DNA from: Phoronis australis | Taxonomy: Eukaryota; Phoronida; Phoronidae | Direction of reading: 5' to 3' | Assembly: GCA_002633005.1 (NCBI GenBank) | Contig: NMRA01000440.1 | Span: 5,560 to 69,559 of the forward strand | Length of the DNA: 64,000 nt | Shown: in pieces, positions 18,501-30,705 of the stretch | Position numbering within the stretch: the first letter of the stretch is position 1 | How the letters are laid out: each line of letters opens with the position of its first letter | Notes under the pieces: generated by a model | What the model saw: only the letters and a program-made list of their open reading frames with translations | Told to the model about the DNA's origin: nothing | The model's database searches: none | Made by a program: the position numbers and the translations under genes

Positions 18501-21067
18501 CGTTGCAAGTTCATTGCCTGTGGTTCTCTTTTATCCGACTTATCCTCACCTGTTGGGATCTCAACCACCCCCTAACCCTATACGTTACACCCTGACTAGA
18601 ACCACGAGCACTTACCTGCCCCATTCCAATCTGACCACAGTGGATGAGTTGGTGACCAAGGCAAGACAGCAATTCGACTGCGTCGAAATAATCGGACTTC
18701 AAGCCACCGACTAAAAACTTTAAACTTTTATTTTGGGCGTCAAATACGGCTGAAAAAGTAAAGTTCTGCCGATGAAGCAAATACCTGTGGATTTTTTAAT
18801 TCGTTGTAACAAGGATACTCCCATAACATTGCTTCCATTCCATGTACTACGAGCAATGTCACTAATCGCACGTGGGGCGAGATTCTAACATTCAATTTCA
18901 GAAGTAACGGTTTCGTAAATATCTGGGTCTCAAGGAGTAAAACTAATGCTGTAGATGGTAATGTCTTCATATCGTGTATCCGCGTCCTGTTTAGGCTACG
19001 CTAGCTATCGTTACTAAGGTGGTCCATGTGAACTAATTCACCATTCGCAGTACAAAACGTAGCCTACTGTAGAGCAAATACCGGCAAATATAAAATCAAC
19101 TTACATCCTACCGCAGGTGCATCGACAAAACTGGCACCCTTCTTGGACGTGAGGTATCCAATGTGTTGAGTTGCCGACGGGTCGGTAGTACTGCAGTCAA
19201 TTAGTAGCGAGTCGACACGAACAGTACTGAAAAGTTGCACAGCCTAACTAAAATGTAAATATGGGAGGCACAGAGCGAACGCCCCATGACATTGAGGGTG
19301 GGGTTTCACTACTAAGGCCGCATGACACAAATCCCGAACCTGAAATGGCTAATAATTTACGCCTTGTGTTGTCGCTCATTTCACTTTTGAGAGTAAAAAA
19401 ATTCCCTGAATACGACTTCGGTGACAATGTATAGCTGCTCGTTTACTGTGGAACTTATGTAGGAATTCATATACGTGGACATCATCGCTCCAGAACGTTG
19501 GGTTCGCTTAAGTAACTGGAATCTCGCGTAGATAAAATCATTAAAAACACGACTTTGAAGATTTTGTGAAAACGGACACTATGAATGCCTTTCAACATAT
19601 CCCTCTAGTTGTGTTTATTACCGTTTCTCGTTGGTCATCTCTGAATGGCACTTTTATTTTATCAACTACATACTCAGCGACTGGAGCTCTCTGAACTTGA
19701 AGGTGAAGGCGAAGCATTTCCAAATCGCGTTTAAGTGAATTAGAGTGTTTACCTAAGCAACCCACTGCCGCCTTCAAACACACTCTGTACTTCTTGTGTC
19801 GAAGGCAGCATGGTTATGATACGACGACATCTTTGGGCTACCTCTGCTGCTGAGGACGCCGTGAGAGGTGACCCTCCTGAAACACAATGCGACGAAAGTT
19901 TACCATTCTCAAGTTTATTATAAATTCTCATTTTTGTAGATCACTTTAGTACCTAACTACATTCATTTAACAAAGGAAACTAAGTCATGGAGCGTTTGTT
20001 GCAAGCCGTATATGCGTGCATTTAGAAGCAACACGCAACAAAACTCTCGAGTACAACCACATGCACACATTCTGTGCTGTTACAAGACGATATATAGATT
20101 TCGACGCGTAATCAATTCATAATCAAATTTCGCCGCTGCTTGCCAGACATGCGTTAAGTGCGACTTGGCTCGGCCACAAGAGCCTGCTGAGCTAGACCGG
20201 TGCGGTTTCAGGTCGACTGCGAGCTGGTAGGCCTTCGATTTCAAAAGCAAGTCTTTGCGCTGACAGTGTCACGTTTAATGCAGTTATAGAAACTAGCACA
20301 ACATGGTGTGTGTGGAGAGATATAAATATCGCCTCAAATATGAAACCGAGCAACATCTGTTCCATAAAAAGACGAATCGCGGCTCCCCGGATTCATGCGC
20401 GCACCCAAGGGGACTCGAAAGACCCTCCCCCCATTTGGCGAAACAAAAATTTCTAGAAAACGAGATATAAGTCCACTACAAAGGCGCAAAACGCACAATT
20501 CATAGCACGTGCAGCTCCGTGGTAATGTTTTTTTAGTCGACCGACTATTTTGGTATGTAAAGGTCCAAATCGCCAGAAATTCGAGCCCCCCCCCATATTG
20601 AAGGCTGTGTGTGCGCATGGGATTGATGGTCTACTGCGAGTTTCATTTTGGTGCTTTTTAGAGGATTAATATACCGCAATGTACTTTATTGCGTTTGGTT
20701 CCTGTCCAGATAGTTGGACGATGTCTCAACACTGATGAGTCAAAAGCAGACTTGAAACAGGGGTGCTTTCCGTTATTTGTTTTTCTTTTTTTATTTTGCC
20801 ACCCTCCATAAAAGTGTCCAAATCTTACGTAATAGTGAATTTGAATTATACTCCATGCAAACGGTGGCGTAGAGTAAACTGGCTTGGCATTGATTACAGT
20901 GCATGCCGCTTACCTGCACCCCGCACGACAGTCTCCATTGCTGCGGGCATGATGTCGTAAATCACCAGAGGATAGCCCTTCTTAGATAGATTGATAGCCA
21001 TGGGAGCTCCCATCTTTCCAAGCCCAATAAACCCCACTGGTTGGTAGGACACCTGGTGTTTTGTCAT
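15516..21067 (-). CDS. 3-hydroxyisobutyrate dehydrogenase-type beta-hydroxyacid dehydrogenase, seven exons
   Basis: NAD(P)-dependent beta-hydroxyacid dehydrogenase. The closest family by motif is HIBADH, which acts in valine breakdown. Exons in order: 21067-20914, 19876-19753, 19226-19105, 18749-18616, 17543-17467 (second copy 18016-17940), 16399-16243 and 15722-15516. All phases agree, giving 324 residues. Seen: the dinucleotide loop GFIGLGKMG at 12-20, a LLIDCSTTD block in exon 3, APAVGS in place of the usual APVSGG, catalytic Lys181 with Asn185 in KICNN, YNPVPG and NNYEGGF in exon 6, and DLQLAQE at the start of exon 7. No mitochondrial presequence precedes the first ATG. A weak acceptor (CAG) at 21053 leaves room for an unseen upstream exon. 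GLYR1-like or bacterial-type HIBADH paralogues are alternatives. The start is less sure than the rest. Confidence 0.92.
17398..17867. repeat. 470-bp block, first copy, containing HIBADH-type exon 5
   Basis: Matches 17871-18341 across its whole length with only scattered single-base differences, outside the exon. The two copies are separated by two stray bases and one N. Each holds the same 77-bp coding exon. This looks like two alleles left uncollapsed at a contig join. Confidence 0.9.
17739..17811. repeat. Near-perfect hairpin, copy 1
   Basis: AATCGCCGCA...AAAAAAGTTCATATTAATT pairs with the complementary right arm around a centre near TCGTCAA. The whole 73 bp is one inverted repeat, probably a tiny MITE in intron 4 of the dehydrogenase. 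Confidence 0.85.
17871..18341. repeat. 471-bp block, second copy, containing HIBADH-type exon 5 again
   Basis: Second copy of the block at 17398-17867. Its exon (18016-17940, minus) is identical base for base to the first copy. Either exon alone restores the reading frame; both together would not, because 77 is not a multiple of three. Confidence 0.9.
18213..18285. repeat. Near-perfect hairpin, copy 2
   Basis: Same 73-bp hairpin as at 17739, carried along in the second copy of the duplicated block. It differs by one base, which in this copy restores pairing in the arm. Confidence 0.85.
20394..20619. mobile_element. TIR element family CATGCGCGCACCC, copy B
   Basis: 226 bp with the same left terminus as copy A and a one-base-diverged right terminus (GTGTGTGCGCATG). 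The inner GGACTCGAA and TTCGAGCCCCCC pair is kept. Inserted in intron 1 of the dehydrogenase gene. Confidence 0.85.
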
Positions 21068-23560
21068 AAAGGATTATTTAGATTTGACACAAATTGCTGC
21101 TAATGAGCATTCTGTCATAAAGAAGCTTTCTTTTTAGTCCATGTGCCGTTCTAAAATGTGTCTTAATTCCCTCAGTTTTTCAAATAAGAAATTATTTTAG
21201 TTTTCGGAAGAATCAAGACATCGCGTTATATTTCGAGACTAGACTCGATAATTTTGCTTGACCCAGAAGGACGTGTAGTGTCTCGAACCTACGAATGAAT
21301 TCTGATACCGTAGTAAAAACATTTTGAGACCAGTTTTATAACGCTAATTATTTAAATCAAAACTTAATACTTCTGGTCGAAGGTGGAAAAAAAGCAATTT
21401 AAAAGTTCTGATAAATAAAGTACTGTTTTAAAACGGCATTGAACCTGTTAAAATTAAGTTTCGAAGCTACTCGATTGAAAATTTTTCGGTGTAATGATAG
21501 TTGATATTTCTGTGCTTGGCCAGACAATACGTTATTACTCTCAGCCGATCATTTAAAAAAATTTCAGGTACCACTGTTTTATGACGACCAGTCGAGCGAT
21601 CTGGGTAACGAAGACAAAGTCAATTTTACCCAGCCAGAACGGCACGTGACTTTTAGTACTGTCAAAACTTGTTTTTTTCAGCCTGGAAAACTCGGGCTCG
21701 TTCAACCAAATTATTAACGACTTCTCCTCCAGCTCAGTGATGCCGTGTCAGTGCACTTAAAAGTTCTTTCTTGACGATTTGCTTCAACAACAGATTCTCA
21801 AAAAGTTTTCGAGTGTGTTTCATATCTCCCGCCGCATACAATTTACGAGTGCCTAATCTAGACACTTATTCGTGGCCTGAAACAAATAATAATCTAGGGT
21901 TCAGCGGGTTGGGTATACCGCTTGAGAAACTAGTCTTCATCCTCCTGCAGTCAAAATGCCATGCTAAGCCTGTTCTGCGCTCTGATAAGTTTTAATTTGT
22001 CATGTTTCCGTGTGCTAATGAACTTAAAGCCGCACGGTCAGTAACAAGCAAGCAAAATTTTCAGTAACGTAAAAAAAGCTAGAATACACTTACCATATTC
22101 AAGAAACGTTAATTTCAAAATGTTAAACCTACTACTCAAAAGTCAATATTGTGAGATGCCTGGCAGGCAGGTGGCTTCCTTGTTGCCATGGTGACCTGAA
22201 AGATAGGCAAAAATAACATTGACTAAAGGGGTATTTTGGTAAGTGGAACGTGCAAGTTGTCATGCGCGGTGAATTCCACAAGGGCTTTCGAAACCCAACA
22301 CATTCCGTGGTGCATGTGGCCTGTTGCCAGTCTGATAGTAACATTTTCACCAAAATTCTGAGGTTCTAAGGTGATCCCTATGTGTGTCACGGTGATGTAC
22401 TGAGGTCATTCTGTTGGCAATTTTTGTTCTCCTGTCAGCTAAGAGAAAAAGTCAGCATGTAAACATGCTCGAATGCGGCAACATATTCATTTGCTATAAA
22501 TTGAAGAAAAGTAAGTAAATGTTAAAGAGTTTTAGAAATAAATTCGGGTTAACGGCAACACCGCCTACCAGAGAGATAGACTAACGAGCTCTGGCTTGAT
22601 GGTCACTGGAAAGTAGGCCCTACACTTGGCAGCACGCTTGTACAATCCAACCAATCGCGTGCAAGATTTTGATGTAGTCCGCAACTGGCGGTCTTTTGAA
22701 AGAAAGACAACATCCGGTTTATCATTCAGACCGACCAATTCAACGATTCATAACCACGTATCTGGCTTTCACATTTATTTTCGTTTGAAGCTCTCGGGTT
22801 GGGTGAGTGTAATACGACAATAGTCGTGTAACTAATAGCTCTAACTCTGTGTAGCGCTGTAACAGTGTTACTGGAACTCTAAAATGTCTGTCACTGTCAC
22901 TGTCAGACTAGCTGTATGAAGACTGTCGTCAAAATACAGTTAGGTACCACTGTGTGTATTTCTTCCGTAGACGACGGAATGGCACACAGCCAGGGTAGTA
23001 CTTCTCATCACCTCGCCCTGAAACTTGTATCAACATGTGAAGCTAAAGACCGGACGGGGTACATGCGAAATCTGGGAATCAACCGACACTCACCTTGCCC
23101 GTTACAGCCGTTTAAGTGAAAAACAATGCAATGAACATCATTTTCTTGCGTAACTCTCCGCCTTTTCTAACAGTGAAAAGTATATCATCGTTTTGAAAAC
23201 AGTACACTCGTGTTACGCACACGCGCCATTTCCTAAATTTTGCGACATCTCTCAGGAGATGGTGATAGCTTAGCAGCAGCAAAATTTCTTTTGAAATTAG
23301 TTTTTTCGGTATCAAAATTCTAAAAACTTATAATGAAGGGAAACCAGTTCGGATAATTTGTTGTGACATGTATGCAACCTCATGAAATCATGGTCCAGTG
23401 CAGATTCATCAACACATTTTTGCAGATATGTTTTTGGGTCAAAAAATGAGGTGTACATTTGGCATGTGTTAACTAAGTTCAGTAAGGACATCTTCTATTA
23501 ATTATCAGGATCTTTTCACTAACTTCGTTGTCCCTCAACTAAACAACTGTGGTAATAGCC
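21068..23560. other. No gene recognised; upstream region of the dehydrogenase
   Basis: No exon with a recognisable product on either strand. A strong-looking RFX X-box (GTTGCCATGGTGAC) at 22182-22195 is the only notable site. I could not find a mitochondrial-presequence exon for the dehydrogenase here. Confidence 0.45.
22182..22195. promoter_or_regulatory. X-box-like motif
   Basis: GTTGCCATGGTGAC matches the RFX X-box left half and centre, and the right half with one mismatch (GGTGAC for GGCAAC). The nearest gene start is 1.1 kb away (the dehydrogenase), which is not a known RFX target. The match may be chance. Confidence 0.3.
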
Positions 23561-23640
23561 GAGATTATCCGACCCGGGAATCGAACCAGCAACCCCCATA
23601 AAACTGGCAAGCGTGCTAACCATTCAGCTAATAGGCAATT
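23561..23640 (-). repeat. tRNA-derived SINE head, minus strand
   Basis: On the minus strand an A-box-like TTAGCTGAATGGTTAGCACGC is followed at tRNA spacing by a perfect B box (GGTTCGATTCC). The stems do not close into a complete cloverleaf, so it is a SINE or tRNA relic rather than a tRNA gene. Its A-box end falls in the 91-bp duplicated join that follows. Confidence 0.7.
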
Positions 23641-23793
23641 GCCCGTTAGCAAGTAGCTAACAGAGGCTCATATGATTCACCAGAAGCACATCTACAACAA
23701 CNGCGTGCTAACCATTCAGCTAATAGGCAATTGCCCGTTAGCAAGTAGCTAACAGAGGCTCATATGATTCACCAGAAGCACATCTACAACAAC
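23611..23793. repeat. Identical 91-bp direct repeat around an N (assembly join)
   Basis: 23611-23701 and 23703-23793 are identical and separated by one N. This is the signature of two overlapping contig ends joined without merging, not of a biological duplication. Confidence 0.9.
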
Positions 23794-25012
23794 CACGACT
23801 TTAGGGCCTCATTCAAAATGGCCGGCGATATCAGCGACCGTTTCAAAACTCTGGTTACGGAGACAAACAAGTATTAAGCTTGTCAAAACACGTATATTTG
23901 TGAAGTCTGATATATGTCCATGACATCACATGAGCAGTTGCTAACGGACATTGGGTAGTACAACAATCAACTGCTTATTATGGGTGGGTGTATGAAGAGA
24001 AGAATAAAAACTTTGCTAACCACAATTTTACATATACCCGTTTTGTTGCAATAGTTGGCTACGGGCATAGATCATTGGGCGTAGGGAACATCGGAACAGG
24101 AAAGTGTCAGTTCTGGGCTATATCGGTCCCGGGGAATATTGTAAAGCATCGGGTCTTTCTTAACCGCCGGGAATCCATTAAGTTCATTGTCAAATAAACC
24201 ATTGGCACCCGGGTGCTTAACAGAGCCAAGCTGGTATACTCTTTCATTTAGGGCTGTTGCTGTTCTCTTTTGATGTGCAGCTTTGGAATCCCGCGTGAGT
24301 TCACATCCTTGAATCAGACGACTCCCATGTTGCGCACGTAGCCCCAGAAACAAGTAAAGGGTTTGAAAATTTCTTGGAGACTCAAAAACTACTTTGCTGA
24401 AAGTAAAGACGTAGTCATCGTTTGACGATGAATAGGGTTGTCATTTTCACGAGACTTACATTTCTAAGTCACGGTCGTCCGGTCTGCCGGGACTGCTTGC
24501 GCACTAACAACGAGACCGACCAGTGCTGCAGTGCGATATCGGGTTTTGTCGTGGTTATTTGACAATAAGGACATCTTACGTGAAAAGAAATAAGTTTTTC
24601 CACCACAAAGTTTGTCAAGTTGATTGTCTAAGAATTAGCAGAAACACCGCTATTTTGTGGCGTTTCATCACTTGTTATGCCTTTCTTCGGCACAACCGGA
24701 AATTTTCAAAAGTAGCAGAAAATGTTAGCCAATGAAACGCAACATACTTACAAGTCATCGGGGGGGCTCTTCTCAGTCGTTTAGTGTTCTTTTGAACTTG
24801 ATTCGGCAACAACCACATAACGGTCGGATTCACACGTGTTGCTTTATATTTGCCTGGTATCTGCCGAGAAGTGACTCAGCTCACATGCATTGGAAATTCT
24901 AGGACGCATTTTGCTACTTGATTCGAGCTGGCGAAAATCTCAGCTCGCATTTCCAAATTTCAGGTCACAAATGCGACCTGCAGCTTGTTATGTCGAGCCC
25001 TAACAAGACACA
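23794..25012. other. No gene recognised
   Basis: Intergenic sequence up to the Gypsy-type insertion. No recognisable coding or RNA feature. Confidence 0.5.
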
Positions 25013-25017
25013 GCTAC

Positions 25018-25245
25018 TGTGGTGAACTCTTGCTAAAGCCTATCGAACCCCTTATGGGCTAACTCATACATAAGAGGGCCGGGCGCTCACCTGCATTCTA
25101 TATGTCCTGTCTAGTTGAGGTTCAGGTCTTCAACTAACTGCCAGCTGCAAATACTCAACTAAAAAACCACATGGGTTACCAATATAACTGAAACGAGGCT
25201 GTCTCCTCCGAGCATAGTGACCCGGAACTTTGTGTTTTCACTACA
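25018..25245 (-). repeat. Gypsy-type 3' LTR
   Basis: 228 bp matching the LTR at 30706-30944 over its length. In element sense it starts TGTAGTGAAAAC and ends GTTCACCACA (TG...CA). A polypurine tract adjoins it on the inner side. Confidence 0.93.
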
Positions 25246-25469
25246 CTCCTCCCCCTTTTCTTTAAAGGTGAGGTACACACTATAAAGTCCAAAAAACAAG
25301 GAGAGACTCCTAGTGCTCAATCCTGACAACTGTACAAAAATTACAAAACTACCTTGAGATCCCACTCAAGCTAATGATCATATACCTCTTCATGAAAACT
25401 TATCAATAAACGACCAGACAGAATTTCTGTCGCCACTGAGTATTAACAGTATGAATGTACACAGTCTAA

Positions 25470-26009
25470 GGGCTGTTCCAGTAAAATCTGTATGGGAGGG
25501 GGGAAGGCACCTTTTTTTCGCACCCACCACCCATATTTTTCATTTATTTCTTCAGCCTACCACCCGTAATTTTTTATAAGTTTGAAATGCAACCACCCGT
25601 AATTTTTTTTGTTCTTGTAGTCGACTGCATAGGCGCTTGAGTTTATCTGTTCCTCCATCACCACTAACGTTATTCATTACTAAGAAAACATTATGTTTCG
25701 TATATATGGTTATTAAATGGTGTTATGGGCATGCCGATGAGGAGATCGGAGGGAGTGAAAAAGTCGGAGCTTTTTGCAAGTTGCATTTTTGTTTCAGTTT
25801 TTGATTCTGTGCGGATTGTTTATAAAATTTACTAAAATTACCCACCATCAAACATTTATGGCCCAATGAAACAACAACGACCTGTAAATTTTTATTTTTT
25901 TGAAGAACGACCACCAGCCATTTTGAATTTAAATCAAACGCAACCACCCATAAATTTTTATTTCAGTTGCCTCCCCCCCCCTCCCACACACATTTTGCTG
26001 GAACAGCCC
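25470..26009. mobile_element. PIF/Harbinger-like MITE nested in the Gypsy element
   Basis: 540 bp with terminal inverted repeats GGGCTGTTCCAG / CTGGAACAGCCC that extend imperfectly inward through a G-rich block (GGGAGGGGGG against CCCCCCCTCCC). It is flanked by TAA on both sides (25467-25469 and 26010-26012). A 3-bp TWA target duplication with GGG termini is the PIF/Harbinger pattern. Internal ACCACCCGTAATTTTT units occur several times. No transposase. Confidence 0.85.
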
Positions 26010-26519
26010 TAAGTAAACTTAAGTTGGAATCTACTAAAAACTTCTAACAAAAACTTCGTATGGTCCCAATTTGACCCACTTAAACTTAGATTAGGTACTA
26101 AACTACAAACTAATAAAACACGGCGAGGAGTGAACTCCTGTTGCCAATGTATACAAAACAGCGAGGAGCAAGCTTCTAGTGCCAACCACTGCATTAGAGC
26201 AATGACTCCTTAATGGAGTCCACATAGGTGATTGAAAATCTCCAACAATCTCCAGTGTAGGAGAAGAGCTACACTGGACACCTCCACTCCTTTCTGGTAC
26301 TGATCCGTCACTAAGATGTCGCAGGCCAACTTGAAATCTTGTACGTGCTGGATTTTAGATCCGGTGATTACACGTTAGGAACACGAGGGACAATAATAAT
26401 CGATGTTCGCAAAATATTGTAGCGTCTTCGGCATACACAGTAGAACGAAGCTCCGAAGCAATATCTCGTCCAGCTGCCATAAAGTCAACCTTTCGAATTG
26501 CAAACAATTCCTTGGACAC

Positions 26520-27509
26520 CTACCACAAAGGCTCTCTCTCAGCATTAGCGTGACGTTTACGTCTCTTCTCATATGCAGTCCGTCTGCGATCAAACAAATG
26601 CTGAACATTGTCCACTTCAACTATAATCCTATCCCAGGTATCATGCAAACGAGTACAATAAGAACATCCCCCACAAGGCAAATCCTCCAACCTCACACCA
26701 TGGCGGAATTCCCAGCAACTGATAGGAGTGTCCAAACGAGATAGAGCTAAAGCATTACCATGATGACAACCCTTGCAATAATCAATCAACATGTCATACT
26801 GACTTAACTCTTCCAACCACGTGGCTAATTGACCCTCATGGTTCTTAAAATTAATTAGCCATTGCAGACTACTATGGTCTGTACGAACCTTAAATGGTTT
26901 ACCCAATAAGAAATGTCGAAACTGTCTCGTAAAACGGATAATAGCCAAAAGCTTCTTGCAGGTTGTACAGTAACGACGCTGTTCAAGAGTCAGGGAAACA
27001 CTAGCACAGGCAATAATCTTCTCCTTCCCCTCCTGAATCTGCAGTAAATTACCACCTATGGCTACATCAGAAGCATCCGTATCCAAAATAAACAAATCGT
27101 CCCTAGTGGGCAAAGCTAGAACTGGAGAACTAACTAGACATTTCTTTAAGCCCACAAAAGCCGTCTCCTGTTCTTGAGACCAAAAGAAATCAACTTTGAC
27201 TGTAAGCACATACAAAGGAGCAGCGATTTCAGCAAATTTATCAACAAACGATCGGTGGTAATTTACCGACCCCAAAAACTGCTGTACCTCTCTAACATTC
27301 GTTGGTCTAGGCCAATCGTAAATGACTTTAATATGCTCCTGATTCATAGACAAGGCATTCCCGTCAACTAAACATCCCAAAAACTTGACTTTAGAGTGGA
27401 ACAGAACACACTTGGGCTTTAACTTGAAGCCAAACTCTAAGGCGTAAGAACACCTGACGTAAATGAATGAAATGTGTCTTAACATCTTCTGACATAAGTA
27501 GAATGTCAT
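26520..27509 (-). pseudogene. Gypsy-type RT C-terminal part, RNase H and linker
   Basis: Long open stretch carrying the RT palm end (FLG), the YHRSFVDKFA block, an RNase H domain (ILDTDASDVAIG with its acidic residues, then RTDHSSLQWL) and the CGGCSYC linker. The RT catalytic YLDD box lies just upstream, around 27510, in a different frame, so a frameshift splits the domain. Integrase should follow but does not. Confidence 0.9.
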
Positions 27510-27531
27510 CTAAATAAGCCAAAACCGAATG

Positions 27532-27939
27532 CTATAGAAGACCATTCAAAATGTGATTAATAACCCGGGAAAAAGTCGCAACTGCACCCTTGCAACCAAA
27601 TGGAAGTCTGAGGAAATGAAAAGTTCCGTAACGAATGAGGAAAGCCGTTTTCTTCCTATCCTCTTTTCTCAAATTCACCTGCCAATAAGCGGAGTTACCA
27701 TCCAACTTACTGAAAATGTTATTCCCAGATATAGCAGCAAAGCAATCATCGGCCAACGGCAAAGGGTAATTGCCAGTCTCAGTAATGGCATTAAGCGCCC
27801 TGAAATCAATGCAGTACCTTAGTTTGCCATCTCGTTTCCGAATAATAACGGGATTCGAGGACCATTCAGAAACCAAAGGTTCTATAACACTAACATCTAA
27901 CATTTTCTGAATATGTTCCTTCTCCTCACTGGCAAACAT
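27532..27939 (-). pseudogene. Gypsy-type RT N-terminal part
   Basis: Carries the fingers and palm blocks of a Ty3-type reverse transcriptase: SSNPVIIRKRDGKLRYCIDF, then FSKLDGNSAYWQV, then FHFLRLPFG. The usual Asp of the SKLDL-x-SAYWQ block is present. The frame breaks before the YLDD box. Confidence 0.9.
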
Positions 27940-28011
27940 TTCTGGAGTATGTCATAATCTAGTCTTACATGGAGGATTATTCCCCGTATCAATCATAGCT
28001 GTAAAATTGCC

Positions 28012-28410
28012 TTAGTCAAGTTCAGAAGTGGCTAACACATCCTGAAATTCAATCAGCAATGACCACAACAACCAGGAATCATTTTTAGATAGGAGCTCCT
28101 GAGAATGATCACACAGTTCTGTCAAATGTTCTGGCAATATTGAATCATCTATCCCATTAACTTGGTTTACCTGCGGAGCTACCAACCAATTTGGCAATGT
28201 AGAGACTACCTCACCTGCTTCTGCTACTACCTGGCCTGTGGATAACGTTAAATGGTGTTCACCAAGGTTCAGCAAAAACAAATGACAAGGACAACCCTCC
28301 GAGTACAAGGCCTCTAATACTACAAACGAATCACCGACTGACTGCACCAGGAATTTATCCAAAGGACTATCCAAAACACCATCAATCTGAACAAATGAAT
28401 TAGGTGGCAA
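28012..28410 (-). pseudogene. Gypsy-type protease-RT connecting region
   Basis: Open stretch between protease and RT ending LLIEFQDVLATSELD, the usual lead-in to the RT of this group. A stop or frame change separates it from the parts on either side. Confidence 0.75.
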
Positions 28411-28606
28411 GCTAACTCATCGACACAACTTAACTGGTACAGTCTTCCTTCAAATCAACTTGTTTATTTATAATTGAGTATGAGAGACCATCCAACAACA
28501 GGGAGCACGATTCTAAGTCAACAGCTGGTCTATACTTATAGAGAAAATCCAAGCCCAACAACAAATCATCGACAATGGCACTAAATAAAACTGACTTTCA
28601 AAACCA

Positions 28607-28828
28607 CTACCCTGTATATGCAATGACATACTCTCTGTGAGAGCAGATGTAACCAATGTCTCTACCAGCCATCCTAACATCCAAATTACTAAGTAAATGA
28701 GGCTTCTGTATCCAAGATAGAAAAACTTTATCAGAAAAGAGCAACACTTGAGCTCCTTTGTCGACAACTGCCAACAACTTCTTACCATTCAACTCAACTG
28801 GAATGTGACACAACAATCCTGTTCCCAA
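28607..28828 (-). pseudogene. Gypsy-type aspartic protease remnant
   Basis: Contains IPVELNGKKLLAVVDKGAQV, the protease active-site region. The catalytic D-T/S-G triad reads DKG, a change expected to kill the enzyme. Confidence 0.75.
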
Positions 28829-29017
28829 ATTATTAATTATCTCCTACTAGTAATTACTAGGGGACAACAAATTCACATGACTCCTAGCAACCTTAACGTG
28901 AGACTCACAATTATCTTCATCTGTATTAGCAGAGTTGTGAACATGAACTTTGATACAGGCCTTAACTCCTAACTTTGACTGGATCGGTTATCGACCTCTC
29001 TCCAATTCCGGACTGTT

Positions 29018-29830
29018 TTAAGGTACTTCCTCCGAGGAGTTATTGGAGACTGTCGAACAAGCCTGATCACAATGTCCATAACCTTGACAGATTCCACAAC
29101 ACACGGTCCTATAAGGGCAATTGTTCGACAAATGACCTTGCCCTTTGCAGTAGAAGCAGTAGCGTTGTCTTCCAGAACCGGTTTGTCTGCATTCCCTACC
29201 AATATGACCTATCTTGTTACGGTGGTAATATCTGAATTTGCCTTTACTACTGTTAGGTATTTTAGAAGTAGTATAACCCTCCTGATCTGAAACTGCCTTA
29301 TCAACCTTGGTTTTTGAGGGTTGACTATGCTCTTGAACCTGCCGTACCACAAAGTTACCTTGACGAGGTCCAAAAACAGCACGTTTACTGTGACGTTGCC
29401 AGTGGGCCCTCTGCACCTCCTCGTTCATTGATAAGGGGAGAGGATTTGACAAAGAGAACACCAAATCCTTATCACTCAACCCATGACAGAATCTTGTTAC
29501 AGCCTGAACGTGGGCATAACCTTCCCCTGCATCAGCAAAAGCTCTAGTGGCTAAGTCCAAAATCCTATCAACCCATTCAAAATCAGAGTCTTGGGGTTCT
29601 TGTCTAGCACTTTGGAATTCCAATTTATGCGCTTCAGGCAAAAAGGATTTCCCAAACCTATGCTGTAGACATGACTTAGCATGATCAAATGTTAACGTCG
29701 GTTTCATCAATGAAGACAGGTATTCCTCGGCCTTTTCATGCATACACAGCAGCAATAAATTGACTTGATTTTCAGGGGACACATGATGCTGACGAAGGAA
29801 TATCTCAAATTTGGTCACAAAGCCGACCAA
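29018..29830 (-). pseudogene. Gypsy-type gag (capsid and nucleocapsid)
   Basis: 270 residues: a retrotransposon gag core (EEYLSSL, the RFGKSF block) followed by two CCHC zinc knuckles. The second (CFYCKGQGHLSNNC) is intact. The first has lost both leading cysteines (RYYHRNKIGHIGREC). Confidence 0.85.
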
Positions 29831-30559
29831 CTAGTCTTACCATTATAAGACAGAGTCTTCAAAGGATCTCTCCAACCAGAACTAGTTCTAGGCAACCGAA
29901 ACTGTGTCAAAGGATTGACCTCTTCATATTGATTATTCATGCGAACAACATTCGGTTCTGATATCACTGAGGGACTAGCCCTATACGAACCTGGATTAGC
30001 AGCTGAACTATTCACCCTTGGTGGAATGCCAAACCTATCTGCATAAGGAGTAAAAATCTCCTGGGGTTCAGTTATAATATCTTGTACAGAATGAGGTACC
30101 GGTTTCATCAACTGACTTGATATCAGCTACTTTAGTAGTTGTGGAAAACGTAGTCACACATGGGGCCGATTTCCCTGAAACTCTACCTGCAACAGTGAAA
30201 ACTGGCTTATGCTCCAGAACTTTCTTTGGCTTACTAGCATTCACCGCTCTCTCATCCCCTTCCTTAAAAGCAGAAGACGATCTCCTAGTAACAGCGGAAA
30301 CTGGTTGCGCCACTACAGGAGAAGATTGAACAACTCCTAGCCTCGAAGGCAAGTCAAACCTTTCACTGCTAGACATTTCAGGCGCAAACCTCTCTAAGGA
30401 AGGCATAGAATCACATTCGCCGACTTCATTGATAGTAATTCTTTCTGAACAAGTTGTTACAATTTGAGACAACTCAAACTTGTCCATTAAATCTTTGGCA
30501 GCCACAGTAATGGCAAACACAAAGTCCTGGATGAGACTAGATGCCAATATGAAAAACAC
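29815..30559 (-). pseudogene. Gypsy-type gag N-terminal region, broken
   Basis: Two overlapping open frames (29815-30111 and 30068-30559) continue gag upstream, with Ser/Pro-rich low-complexity sequence. A frameshift near 30100 breaks them. Confidence 0.6.
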
Positions 30560-30705
30560 GTGTAATTGCTCCAGAACACCCCAAATAATACGTGGAGTGA
30601 CAGGGGAGACCCCTCAACGAGCTTAAACCAAAATAAGCGAAGTGACCAAAACAAATGCCAGAAAGCCAACAAAGTAAGGAACTTATTTTATGTTGGTCGC
30701 CAAAG

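Noticed and set aside
22132-22353. Upstream leader exon for the dehydrogenase
   Set aside because: No presequence character and no donor that fits the frame at 21053.
23561-23640. A minus-strand tRNA gene
   Set aside because: Good B box but no complete cloverleaf, and part of it lies in a duplicated assembly join.
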